Source: Hypoxylon rubiginosum
Lineage: Eukaryota > Ascomycota > Sordariomycetes > Xylariales > Hypoxylaceae
Assembly: GCA_902806565.1 (NCBI GenBank)
Contig: CADCXA010000029.1
Coordinates: forward strand, 124,001 to 188,000
DNA length: 64,000 bases
Direction of reading: 5' to 3'
In this document: in pieces, positions 11,792 through 22,720 of the stretch
Layout of the letters: the number at the start of each line of letters is the position of its first letter
Numbering within the stretch: position 1 is the stretch's first letter
Notes under the pieces: model-generated
Databases searched by the model: none
Seen by the model: only the letters and a program-made list of their open reading frames with translations
What the model was told of the DNA's origin: nothing
Program-made: the position numbers and the translations under genes

Positions 11792-13091
11792 ACGGCACCG
11801 CATATCTCATCGGTTAAGGCAAGATGCTTTTTTCTTCTTCTTTTCCTCTATACGAGTCGCTTGGCTTCGAGGCAATTAGGATTGGACCTCGGAATGGCGA
11901 GGATGACGGAACCGGATGATACCCAGATTTACACGAACCTCAGGCGTTTTTAGCTGTCGACATGAATGCGGATTCTTTGATTCTACCAGCAAGTAGCTAG
12001 TGCTCGCCCTTTGCAAAATGAGGGCTGGAAGAGCCAGGGAGGTAGGTAGAGCTCGAGCTTTAAGCCTAGCAGATAGTTAGGTAGACCTCAATCCGACTCT
12101 ACTGTCCTTTCGGACAGAAGCAATAATTTGGGATGAGCAAATCATGAGTGTGCTTTTTCGTATATATCTCATCTCTCTTGTAAAATTGAAAACAATACTC
12201 ATTGCCCTCAACCAGGTACAAGATGAATGCAGCACGGGTAGTTGTTCCTATGGTGTACATGCCTACCTGCGTGGCCGTATAAAAGACAACTGTTTGATAT
12301 CACGGCTTATGTCGATCGACAACTCCACGAATAAATGTACTCCCTGGACACGTAGCTATAGTCAACGTTGAGATATCTTTAAGAGAACCAAATGTCTTAG
12401 GGGTGAGACGAGATACACAGATGACATACCACTCCGTAGACAGCCCAGCTCGTCTCAAAGAGCAAAGGGATAACTTCGTCGCCAGAAATAAGACAGTTAT
12501 CGTCGCTAAGATAAAAAAGGCATGGAATAGACGCTGAAGCCGTACGTACCACGGCTAGTATTTCGCTACTCTACCTAATCTAAGAGCTAGGCTAGTCACG
12601 TTGAAGTATGGTCTGTTCGATCCCTTTTCATCGATCCTGCTCACGTAGGTAATTCGCCTCGGCGACGTACTCATGAACATCCCATCATAGGTAGATAGAG
12701 ACCTGTGACTACCTAGATATAAAGGACGGAACTTCCTAGAATTACAAGCCAAGCCTCCTCCCCCTTTTTTTCCGGCCTAAACTCCACGCGGGAACCTGAA
12801 GGGCTTCAAAACAAGAATATGTTAATACTGTAGGATTGGATATGAGCAATTGCAGCCCCTTCAGACTAACACTATCAGACAGACTCAAAGTAGACTAATA
12901 TGGAGCCGCCATGAAAGGGGCCGATATACCAAGTTAGCATATGCAACTAATTGGATTAGTAGTCTGCGATGGACTCCTTCATCTGCAAAATTTTGCCCCA
13001 CCGTGAATATCCCTATCGCATGCATGACTGGCCTTCAAGACTTCGAGGTGGTAAGACTTAATGACACTGTATAAGGCCCAATACTCTGAGC
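11792..13091. other. Convergent intergenic region
   Basis: It lies between the 3' ends of the RFTS-domain gene and MKT1. Short frames on both strands show no domain. It contains some GGTAGGTA-type words (around 12040 and 12080) but no tandem array, tRNA or transposon remnant that I could recognise. Confidence 0.55.
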
Positions 13092-15964
13092 TCATCGACG
13101 GAGCTGAAGATACACGGCGGCTTTATCCCACGCACTACGATCGGCCGAGGAAACTTCATTCAAGGTCTTCACACCGGCGTGGAGCGCATTGAAGAAGTCA
13201 CAAGCTATCTCAAGGTCCTCGAAGAAATGAGTGGCGTAAGGGACGAAAGTTCCAGGGAATTCCTGCTTCTTCGTAGCCTTCTGTTCGGGGGTTTCGTTAG
13301 GGTTAATGTCATCTAGTAGGGTCTTGACGGCAATGCCAAGAGCAACGTCTGTGTCGTTCAAAAAGGGCAACCTAGGCACTGTTAGCGCATCACGCATCAT
13401 CTTGCGAGTTATTCCGAGACATACTTTTGGCCTATCTCCAAATAATCATCACGCTCACGGTTCGTCTGCGCAAATAGCAACATAGACGCCACGATCGCCT
13501 CGATGAGATCCCGGTCGGCTTCTCGGATGGACGAGGATAGTGATCGGAAACACAGGAAATTCTTGCTCAGCGGACCCGTGTATCCATTCGCTTGATGACG
13601 CAGCTTCAACAAGATCGCACAACGGCTGATCAGCAGCAAGCTAGCCTTGTCGTCTTCGGTGCCGTGCATAGGCAAGCCGTTTAGTTCCGGGTGCTGGTTG
13701 CGGGTGTTGAGGAGATCGAATCGGATCAGCTCGTAAGCCAGAAGAACTGCTTCATATAAGCCGGGGACCTGGGTGTTATTCTTCACAGTAGGCTCGAGTG
13801 CCTCTAGGGACGTCGCTAGGGCCTCGCCCCAGGGCGTAAGATGATGATTGCCATCTACGTATTCACGCAGGTGGAGGAAACGCCAGAGTGTGATAGACGA
13901 AACTAAATCCGATGAAGGGATGCCCTTGACCTTGTCTTTGGCGATCGTGCTTTTCGCGAATTCGAGGTTCTTCAGCGCCGTTACTTCAAAAAGAATGGAA
14001 CCGTGCTGCGCATTGGGATAGTGCTTCTTAGCAACGGCGCCATCGAGGTTCCAAGTGTAGATACGGTTCAGAACCTGGTTCTCCTGGGGGCGGTATTCGA
14101 TCTTGTGGGTATACTTCTCGTCGTACCACGCCTTCACGCTGATAGGCTTGTATTGGATGCCTCGGTGTAATCGAGGTAGCAGAAGGCTAAGGGCCAACAC
14201 TCTCAGGGGCATAAGCTGGGTGGTCACCAAGCGTTTGTACTCTTCCGATTTGACTCCGTCTAGGGTCGGGTAGATGATGATTTGGCCGTGAGAGATCCAG
14301 TTAAGCATGCGTGCTCCGATGAGACCGGTATTCAGGTAATGAAATAGTTCGGCTGGTAGCTGATATCCGAGATACTCCCAGTTGTCTCGGGTCAACGAGT
14401 CAAAGTTATGCACTTTGATTTCCCCAGATTCGTCTATGTAGATAAAGTGATCGATCCCCATTCTAGCCTTACGGTACTTCTGAAGCCAGTCAGGGTATCT
14501 GCTCTTTCCCAAAATGTCGTTGAAAGAATTACAGGCGTTAGCAACCGACTTCTCCGAGGTTCGCAGCATGTTAACGGCGTCCTGTACGGATGGAGGTTGA
14601 CGGGCAGTAATCTGAGGTTCCTTCAGCGGTGGGAACGTCGGGAGGAAGCTAGTTCCTGTCATCAATAGTGCATCAATGAAAAGGGGTTCAGTGACGCCTA
14701 GGGCCCTGACAATGCCCTTCTTCGAGATGGCGGTGAAGTTGCCCGCATCCCAGTCAATAAATCGGATGACATGATCCTTGATCGGATATAGGAGTAGTTC
14801 CTGAGAGCCCATGATAGCTGAGCACTGTTCCGAATCAATCATTTCGAAGTACGCGAGCTTGAAAGCGATCAGCTGCAGGAAGTCTACTAGCGACACAAGA
14901 ACAACTCACTTGCGCGGAGGCATTGAAAGGGGGCACTAGGAAGTGGAGTGACCGGCGCTTGAGGATCCCCTGAAGCAAGGGGAACAAGTAGTGAATAGGA
15001 TAGGCCCCTATGTTATATCAGCAACATGCTCAGATTGCTGCGCGGGGATGACACTCATTACCTCTGTGGGAACCAAAGGCCGTCACAGCCTCGTTGGCCT
15101 GGCTCTGGAAATAGAGCCCCCAAGCCTCATCGGTGCCGGCGATGGCTCTCTTTCCCCTCTGGACGGATACATCGTCCTGGCCTTCGATGGACTGGCCGTT
15201 GAAAATAAAGAAAGGAATGGTCTTGTTGGCTTTCCAGCTGTCCAGATCATGTTCGATGTGTGACTGTATGCCGGTTAGACCGCCAAGGGCCGGGAGAAGC
15301 GGCTCGTGGTAGGGAGCGTTGTCGAGGAATAGTTGGAGGTAGTAAGCTGCATCGACCGCAATAGCACAATCCTCGAGCTGGGTGACCTCAGCAGTGCTAG
15401 AGTTCCATTGTTAGGTTTTGCGTTATTGACATGGCAGAGGATTACTTACGCCACCTGCTCGTTGATCCAGTGATCTTCAAAAGAACCTACCAAGCAAGAG
15501 TCAGCAATAGATCCAAAGGTTACGATGGTAAAGCAACGGAAGATGTGCCATCTTTCTCCAAATATGTCCACCATTCGTTCACATCGATAGGACGGTCAGC
15601 TTGGTAGTGAGGACTACTAGGGATGACCGAGTTGTGCCTTTCTCGAATGAACCACTGAAGAACCCGTTGCAGTCTAAAGTTAGTGGCGTGAGCCGACGTC
15701 GAATCCGGTTCCTTCTGGAGGTGCATAATGGGTAGAGGAGCGGCTGTTGAAAACTTTCGAGTCGTATGGTACAGTATCGGCTAGAGTAGCGACGGCAATC
15801 CGTATGACGGGGTAGCGGTGATGATTTTCGGCTATTGGACGATGTTCGAGTACGAGTACGCGGGAGGCAACCAGATGCGGCGAGAATAGCAACAACCAAC
15901 ACCAACACGTACAGAGCGAAATCAGTCTTAGGAAAGGAAAGAAATACTTTGACTTACTCGGCAT
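13092..15964 (-). CDS. MKT1: Mkt1-type post-transcriptional regulator
   Basis: Six exons on the minus strand (15964-15958, 15486-15450, 15396-15062, 15007-14910, 14857-13425, 13371-13092) encode about 729 residues, all in phase. The first exon is only ATGCCGA; the 471-nt first intron ends with a good branch point and acceptor (TGCTGAC..TAG). The N-terminal XPG/FEN1-like fold shows LEDCAIAVDAAYYLQ, HEPLLPALGG and PFFIFNGQS; FEN1/XPG nucleases have FDG where this reads FNG, consistent with a non-catalytic fold. Later QELLLYPIKDHVI and the C-terminal domain ending LPFLNDTDVALGIAVKTLL fit Mkt1. In yeast Mkt1 acts with Pbp1 on mRNA translation and stability. It diverges from the 2OG oxygenase gene. 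Confidence 0.9.
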
Positions 15965-16855
15965 CTTGAAGATATATTCTATGCGCTCTTGAGGAAGGGG
16001 GGGCTAGAGCTCGCGACAAGAAATACCAGAAGATGGGAACATGCGAAGTTGGCAGGAACTTAAGGAGTGACTGAGCTTGACAAGAACATGAGACGAAATC
16101 ACGTAAGGGGGGAAGAGAAGGAGGAGAACAGACAGCGCAGAGGAAGGACAAAATTTATTGTCGGAAAGGTGGTGGAGGTTGAGGTAAGGTGAAAGTGCGA
16201 CCAAAAGGTCAAAGCCTCGTTATTGAACGTGGGTAGGTACTCGCGTTTACAAACAAATTAATGGGTAGAACAGGGATTAGCGACTTGGTGACAAGGCTAG
16301 AAAGAACCCTGCCTGGCTGTAACCACTGCAAGAACGGGAGAGCAGTTTCGGTTGGGTGAATATGCGCTAGCTCCTGGTACGTACCTACCTGGTAGATGCC
16401 CGTCACAGGTACGACCCTAAATTATTAACTTTGTAAAAATCCATTGCACGAATTTCTACTGAATTATATCAAAATAGTATACATTGGCCAGTCTCCCAGC
16501 CTGCCAGCCTTATCTCGTCTCCTTAGAACTCTAGAGCAAACCACCGACAGTGGCAGTGCTTAGGCAAACGATTTGTCGCATCGAGTCAATCCATAACTTC
16601 AAATATACAATATACAATTCCAAGTTGGGGTCCATATGCGCACATGGCAGTGACCGAAATAAAAATAAAAATAAAGTATCGATCTGCTGGGTAAGGGGGT
16701 TTATATATGCTTCTTTGCAGAATAAGTTGCCAAATCTAAATTTATCATTGGTTAAGCTACGACCCCCATCTACCACCCGTCTCTAGTCTCCCAGATCCAT
16801 TCAACTACAACTGTAAATCGATTACATAGATAGAATATATCATACAATCCCAGCC
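15965..16855. other. Divergent intergenic region, MKT1 / 2OG oxygenase
   Basis: This stretch separates divergent start codons. It contains purine-rich tracts on the plus strand near 16095-16160, an ACGTACCTACCTGGTAG stretch near 16378-16394 and an A-rich segment AAATAAAAATAAAAATAAAG near 16658. No domain-bearing frame was recognised. Confidence 0.55.
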
Positions 16856-18564
16856 ATGACCGGCACTGCAACGATTCCTATCATTGACATCTCCGCCGAG
16901 GGAGCAGACCAAGCCCAAGTCGCCAAGGAGCTAGTAGACGCTGCCGTCGAGTACGGCTTCATTTACGTCAGGAATGCCGGCCGAGATATCTCGACCGAGC
17001 AGATAGAAAACGCCTTTAACTTGGTACGTGATCTGAATACGCAACACTACTCACGATATATTTAAATCAGTCGTATCAGATGTCTCACCTCTCATCAATG
17101 TCATGTCATTCTTTTTTTAATTCCAATGTGATTCATCCTGCTACAAACCAAGACCGATCCCTAATCTCACCCTATCACCAACACAGTCCCGTACACTATT
17201 CGCCTCTCCTCTCGAGGACAAGCAGCGATGCAAGATCGAGAAGAACAACCAGGGGTGGTCGGGTATGCACACCGAGACCTTGGACCCCAAGACGCAACGA
17301 GTAAGCCTCCTTAAGACGTACGAGATCCAAGATTCGCCCCCCAGCTAACGTCAGCTCTTCTCTAGGTGGGTGACTTTAAAGAGTGAGTCGCACAGCAGCC
17401 AGCCAGCCAGCTCAGCTGAAAATCTCATCTCACCTCGCCGTCCCTGCTCAAAGCGGGACGAAGGGAAAAAAGCCTATGAATTAACCAGAAAATCTATAAA
17501 AAGGGGCTTCAACTTCGGCGCCTTCGAGAACGGTAAAGCCACGCAGCCCATCCCGCAGAGCATCGAGCCGCACCAAGCGCAGCTGGCCGCCTTCAGGGAG
17601 GCGTGTCACGCGCTCTGCCAGAAGCTGCTTCTGCTCTTCGGCATCGGTCTCGGGGTAAATAAAGTCTCCACCTACGCCCCTTTTCTCTCTCTAACTCACG
17701 TCCACAGGTCGACCCCCCGACCTTCTTCACCGCCGCGCACACGCCCGAGCAGCTTTCGGGCTCGATCCTGCGGTTCCTGCACTACCCGCCGCCGTCCGCG
17801 ACCCCCGCCGCCGAGCCCGCCGACGTGCGCGCGGGCGCCCACTCGGACTACGGGTCCGTGACGCTACTGTTCCGGCTGCGCGGCCAGGCCGGCCTCGAGA
17901 TCCTGGAAAGCGGTACCGGCACCGGCACGTGGGCGCCCGTCCCCGTTACCCCGCCGGGCACCGAGAATGACGCCGCGCCGCCGATCCTCGTGAATATTGG
18001 CGACTTGCTGTCGTACTGGACCAATGGCCGTATGTAACTCTCTTTCTCTCTCTCGCAATCCTCTCCTTTTTCACTTTAGCCTGGTCTCGGGGATTACCCA
18101 AGGCTCCTTAAATCTCACCGAGTCAATTTTTCGAGGCTCATCCTCCTCCCCTACGTGACATGGCATGATATAACCTCAACCCCTTAACTCTCCCACCTAC
18201 TCCCTACCTAACTTAAGAACCCCCCAACTAACACTTAAACCCCCCAACCATCAAAGTCCTCCGCAGCACCGTCCACCGAGTCTCGTTCCCCACCTCACCC
18301 TCCTCGCTCGCCCGCGGGGAGTCCGCGGCGGACCCGCGGTACTCCATCGTCTACTTCTGCCACCCGACGGACGCCACGCCCTTAACACCGGTGCCGAGCG
18401 CGCGGGTCGAAGCCGCCGGCAGTAGTGGTGTACGCCGGGGGGACGACAACAGCAGCAACCCCCACGCGGAGCGCAGGGTGCTCACGGCGGCCGAGCACCT
18501 GCAGATGCGGCTGCGGGAGACGTACCTGCAGATGTACGCGGACGGGGATGCGAAAGTAGACTAG
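16856..18564 (+). CDS. 2-oxoglutarate/Fe(II)-dependent oxygenase, isopenicillin-N-synthase-like
   Basis: Six exons (16856-17023, 17187-17300, 17366-17382, 17504-17654, 17708-18029, 18257-18564) encode about 359 residues, all in phase; the third exon is a 17-nt microexon. The N-terminal DIOX_N-type region starts IPIIDISAEG and contains GWSGMHTETLD and VGDFKEGFNFG. The iron facial triad is visible as H195/D197 (AHSDYG) and H264 (STVHRV), and the 2OG-binding Arg as R285 (RYSIVYF). The family oxidises small molecules using 2-oxoglutarate and oxygen; the substrate cannot be told. No biosynthetic partner gene lies nearby, so it looks like a stand-alone enzyme. The last two exons are markedly GC-rich with Ala/Pro insertions around the HxD motif compared with the first exon. 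Confidence 0.9.
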
Positions 18565-18637
18565 ATCTAGTCTCGGATAGGTACCTAGGTACGTTCTCAA
18601 GGTGTGTGTGTGTGTAAGTGTGACGTGATGGCCGAGG

Positions 18638-18659
18638 CATTGGGTAGGTAGGTAGGTAG
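18638..18659. repeat. GGTA tetranucleotide short array
   Basis: Four to five tandem GGTA units follow TGGGTA just past the 2OG oxygenase gene. The same word recurs in many intergenic stretches of this window. Confidence 0.7.
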
Positions 18660-18768
18660 GATCGAGCATCTATCTAGACGGCTCAGTCCGTGGAATAGCA
18701 AGACCAATATGTCCAAGTAATACTATGGATTGAAAAATTTTCTCTTTCAACTGTTACGCTTAGCTACA

Positions 18769-18786
18769 TACCTACCTAGGTAGGTA
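18769..18786. repeat. Perfect 18-bp palindrome built from CCTA/TAGG units
   Basis: The sequence TACCTACCTAGGTAGGTA reads the same on both strands. Further TAGGTAGG and CCTACCTACC copies at 18793-18803 and 18823-18837 could allow alternative hairpins around an A10 run. Confidence 0.8.
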
Positions 18787-18940
18787 CTTACATGTAGGTA
18801 GGTTTAAAAAAAAAACCGTAGCATACCTACCTACCTAAAGTAAGGCTTATAATATGTTTTAATGCAGCAGTAATTCAACATGTCCCGGGCTGCCGCTAAC
18901 GCCGTGACTGTACTATCTGTCCTTCGTTGATGGGTATGGA

Positions 18941-19045
18941 AGGTAGTGGCCTAGTTGGTTAGCTAGGGAATGTTACCTTTTTTTTTTTTTTTTTTTTTAA
19001 TACTGTGGTTGCTTGTAGGTTCGAACCCCACAGGTGACACTTTTT
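18941..19045 (+). pseudogene. tRNA-like remnant split by a poly-T run
   Basis: A near-consensus Pol III A box (TGGCCTAGTTGG, 18947-18958) and a consensus B box (GGTTCGAACCC, 19018-19028) are present on the same strand, followed by T-rich terminator-like sequence from 19041. Between them sits a run of 21 T (18978-18998); without it the boxes are at roughly tRNA spacing. The T stem GTAGG/CCCAC has one A-C mismatch and no 7-bp acceptor stem can be formed, so this is not an intact tRNA gene. It could be a decayed tRNA, a tRNA-derived SINE head, or chance. Confidence 0.35.
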
Positions 19046-20718
19046 TTCTTCCTTTTTTTTTTCTCCAATACCGACCTAGGTAGGTATGTATATATCGCTA
19101 AAGCAGTACGTACGATAACTACTAGGTAGGTAGCTCTCCGGGTCAGCTATAGAACACGATACCGCCAGCGGCAATCCACATCCCTTAGATCCAACCCAGT
19201 TCAGATCTCCCACGATGGAGAATCGCCGGGTCCCCAATCCTACCGTCTAGATCCAAACCATCCACCATCTCTGGTAATGCACGCCGCATGGTCACTTCTT
19301 CCTCTCTTTTAGAATTTACGAAGTACCTAACGAGCCCGGGTTACGTAGACTAAGCCTCCCTCCCGATCAGCACTTATGAACCTATCACAGAGACTTCGAG
19401 CAGCGTGTTGCCAGCCGGCTGGGAGGAAATATACACCAGTAAACCTTCGAACAAACAATAAAAACGATTCTCCATCCGCAACACCGTGAGGGGAGGGAAT
19501 ACTTTAACCTCGTGTTATACCGAGGCCACCATAAGGGAACGAGATATTAGGCTCCATAGCAAGTCAAGTCGGGGGCCCTATGAGCGACCTTCATTTCTTC
19601 ACGTGGATGCGTGCACGTATATGCGAACTCGTGGGCAACGATAATCATAGATCGAAGTTTTGCCTGTTGTAGGTAAAGCCCGCCAAACGAAAAATTTTAG
19701 TTGGCTACTCCGGTCGAGTTGATCTTCCCACATCTTGGGTCATTTTCCATCCACACGCCAGCCCGCGCGAAGTCGCCGATGCCGACCTCATCTCAGATCG
19801 ACGCTTCGCCGCGATTCAACCAGCCCACGTCCCTTCCTTAGGTATATAGGTATATTCCACCCCCTCTGTACAGGCATACAGGTAATAATGCCTCCTCGGC
19901 TACTCCTCAGCCCCAGCCCCCCAGTCACCGTCGCAAAACCAGATTCACCCTGTTTTTGCCCGTCCCCGTCCTATGAATCTCGGCGTGACAATTATAATAT
20001 GCTGACCGGCGACGTTAGATCGCTTTAGCTGCGATGCCCCATCCCCCTCTCCACGGAAGTCTCAGCCAGTCACAGATGGCGAGCAAACTTTTTTGTAACC
20101 CAAAAAAAAACGCCATAGACATAGACCGAAGTGTGTATATTCCGGAGGCTCGCCGAGGAAGGGAGAGATCAAAAAAGGGGGTACTTTATTTGAGTACCTA
20201 GGTAGGTAGGCGGCGCCCAACGAAATGAAACGCCAACGACGACCCGATACCGCTGCCTGCCCCCCTTTTCGTTATGCAATAAATACCCCGTGTAAAAATT
20301 TCGTACCAAGTAATGATGCTTTTCCGCTGTTGAATCAATATTGTCTAGTCGACCAACGCCAGACCAGATATCCGAGGAAAAACAGCTGAGCCGATGCAAA
20401 TGCTTTGGGAAAGTAACGAATAAGAAATTTTCAACCAGACACATGGACCCTTAGAGCCAATTCTGCGATTAGACGAAATCGAGTGCCGTAAAGTAGTTCC
20501 ATGCTATCCGTAGGTCCGTGGACACTGGAAACGCCGTGAGGCGTGTGCTGGTTCGGAAATTATGCTAGCCACGATTCTTCATCTCTCTTGAGCCCTCTCT
20601 GTGACGTGCTGAATTAGTCGCCATACACTGGCGGGGGTATATAAACACTGGGCTCGATAGGGTATTGTATCAGAACTTTCGATACACCCATCACTTGTAT
20701 GGTAATCGTCATCTTGGG

Positions 20719-22104
20719 TTAAAGGGCCTTGCGATTGCTCACCATTACTAGGCCCTCGTCAAAGGACTCGTCGTCCTCCCCGTCCTCCCCGTCCTCATTA
20801 TTGTCCACATCTTCCACTTCCTCCGCAGTGCCCTCCAGTTCGGGCTCTCCTTCGTCCTCGAACATCCACGTCATCCCATTCGCCTCCTCCTCTAGTGGAA
20901 ATATCTCGCGAGCATATTCCTCTAGTCCTCTTGGTCCTTCCCACAGCGCTAAGGCGTCATCAGGGCATCTTTTGTCAAGTTCTAGGTCTCCAAAGTACGG
21001 CGGTTGTTTTTCGGGATCGTTGTTTTCTAATGACCATAGCTTCTCCAACGCCTCGAGCTGTGCCCGGTAACCTTCCGGAATCTTCACCGTTACTTTAATA
21101 GGTCCCCGCTTGTAGCGTACACGCCTCCCAACTCCTTGCTCGAACGCCCCACAAGCTTCTATAGGGGTTAGGTACTCATAAGCAAGAGCTATACGTTTTC
21201 CATTCCATTTTGCCGGACCGTCCTTGAAGAGCTGAATTATGGCCGGTCCAACATCGTGTTCGGCATCCAACCAGGGAAGCTTTGCGTGAGGGTGAAATGG
21301 GGCTTGCCACACGAACGAACCATCCGGCTGCAGTTCCATGCAGAATAGTGGGTAGAGGAGTGACGTAAAGTTGTTGTTGTAAATTCCGGTATAAACGAAG
21401 GTAGCGGGCAATCCTATCTTACGGACGTAGTTCTCTACCTCATGTTTGGCTGCCCAAAGGGGTAGCGAGGGCCACTCCGGGTTGTAAGCCGCATGGTCGG
21501 GCATCGACGAATACACATAATGCTGGACTCCGGCTCGTTTCGCAGCGTCCGCGATTGCTTCTCCGATCTGTATCTCATTACCGTAGAAAGTGGTGTTTAT
21601 AAAGGCCAGCTGCGCACCATTGAATAACTGAGATATTAGTGCGTGGTTGACTAGAATTCCCGGAAGAGGTCCGTGAGCTGTGACATCCCTATTGTCATCT
21701 GGCTTATTGCGCAAATAGAGCTCCCCGACGAAAACTTGGACATTCGGATTGGTGGCGACTTCAGTCGCTATGACTCCTTCTAGGTTGCGCAGTTGGGCGC
21801 GAACCTTATACCCTACTGCGGTGGCTATCCGAATTAAGGAGGCGGCTTGGCGGCCGCTTGCATTGATGACAGCGATAGTCTTATCTGGCGACGGTGTCGA
21901 CCGTTTTAATGGGCGGAAACTCAGCGAGTTATTTCTGGATACCGCAGTGAGCGGAGAGTTTTCCGAATACGAAGATCGTGTATGTTTGTGTCTTGTTCCA
22001 TGTGCGGCAGAGGACTTGGGGGAAAAGGCAGTATTGCCGTTCTCGTTAGGTGCCGGACGGAAAGGCAGATCCGTTCGGATGGGAATAGGATTAGTGGAAG
22101 GCAT
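20719..22104 (-). CDS. nmrA: NmrA-type nitrogen metabolite repression regulator
   Basis: One uninterrupted exon encodes 461 residues, close to the roughly 490-residue Neurospora NMR. After a Ser/Pro-rich leader, a Rossmann-type dinucleotide fold begins at about residue 76 (TIAVINASGRQAASLIRIA) and the NmrA-like domain continues with INTTFYGNEIQIGEAIADA, YVYSSMP and PATFVYTGIYNNNF. The end is a strongly acidic tail. NmrA binds oxidised dinucleotides, lacks dehydrogenase activity, and represses the GATA factor AreA/NIT2 when preferred nitrogen is available. The family also includes other NAD(P)-binding regulators, but the length, YVYSSMP region and acidic tail favour NmrA itself. Several GATA words lie in the long upstream region. 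Confidence 0.9.
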   Translation of the reverse strand: MPSTNPIPIRTDLPFRPAPNENGNTAFSPKSSAAHGTRHKHTRSSYSENSPLTAVSRNNSLSFRPLKRSTPSPDKTIAVINASGRQAASLIRIATAVGYKVRAQLRNLEGVIATEVATNPNVQVFVGELYLRNKPDDNRDVTAHGPLPGILVNHALISQLFNGAQLAFINTTFYGNEIQIGEAIADAAKRAGVQHYVYSSMPDHAAYNPEWPSLPLWAAKHEVENYVRKIGLPATFVYTGIYNNNFTSLLYPLFCMELQPDGSFVWQAPFHPHAKLPWLDAEHDVGPAIIQLFKDGPAKWNGKRIALAYEYLTPIEACGAFEQGVGRRVRYKRGPIKVTVKIPEGYRAQLEALEKLWSLENNDPEKQPPYFGDLELDKRCPDDALALWEGPRGLEEYAREIFPLEEEANGMTWMFEDEGEPELEGTAEEVEDVDNNEDGEDGEDDESFDEGLVMVSNRKAL

Positions 22105-22720
22105 GGCAACTGTAAATCCAGTTCCCCCAAACTGGATACCCCTTTGGAAGTTTTGCGTAGTAGAACTAGAAGCTAGAAACTAGAAATAGACTGTCAATGC
22201 CGTTGTAGAAAATAGAGGCCGGTATTAGTAACTGGGCGCGCGCGTGATGTCTTGGTATGCGAGAAGCGATGAGACCAGGTCGACAACTAAGGAAGAGCAA
22301 AGACGGGTGTTATGTCCATTGAAGTTGCTGTAACAGTAAAAGACCTGTGGGTTGTTGTTGGGTTGGGTTGAGTTTGGTGAGTTTTGGCCGGCCTCGAGAG
22401 TATGTACCTTAGGTAGGTCCTTAGGTAGGTAGGTAAGGATCAATGGAGCCGAACCGGTTCCCAGTTCCCAGGGTTGACGATAGTCTGTTTACTACGTAGG
22501 CTGGTAGGCTGGTATGGTGAAGGTGGCTCGAGTGGATAGAAAAGTAGGCGAGGGAAAGGTAAGGGTAGAGTAATAGCGCGGAGCTAGAAGGTTCAGGTGA
22601 TCTAGAAAGAAGAAATAGACGTAACAAGTTTAATTTTGCCGGTTGGGTACTTGGGTGCTTTGTGTTCTTTAATTTTCTTTTCTTTCGGGAGCGGCCCAGG
22701 CACGCAATATTCCTAGTCGA

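Larger units (their letters stand above)
18565..20718. other. Convergent intergenic region with simple repeats
   Basis: A 2.15-kb stretch without a convincing gene. It holds a (TG)n run near 18603, several GGTAGGTA/TACCTACC words, an 18-bp perfect palindrome at 18769-18786, and a 21-T run inside a tRNA-like fragment (18941-19040). The frame at 19735-20028 has no domain character. The last part (about 20170-20718) is probably the nmrA 3' untranslated region. Confidence 0.6.

Noticed and set aside
14857..14909. Shorter 37-nt intron option in MKT1 ending at CTGCAG
   Set aside because: It is below the usual minimum fungal intron size and adds residues LIAFK before the conserved LAYFEMIDSEQC; the 52-nt option ending TTCAAG fits better.
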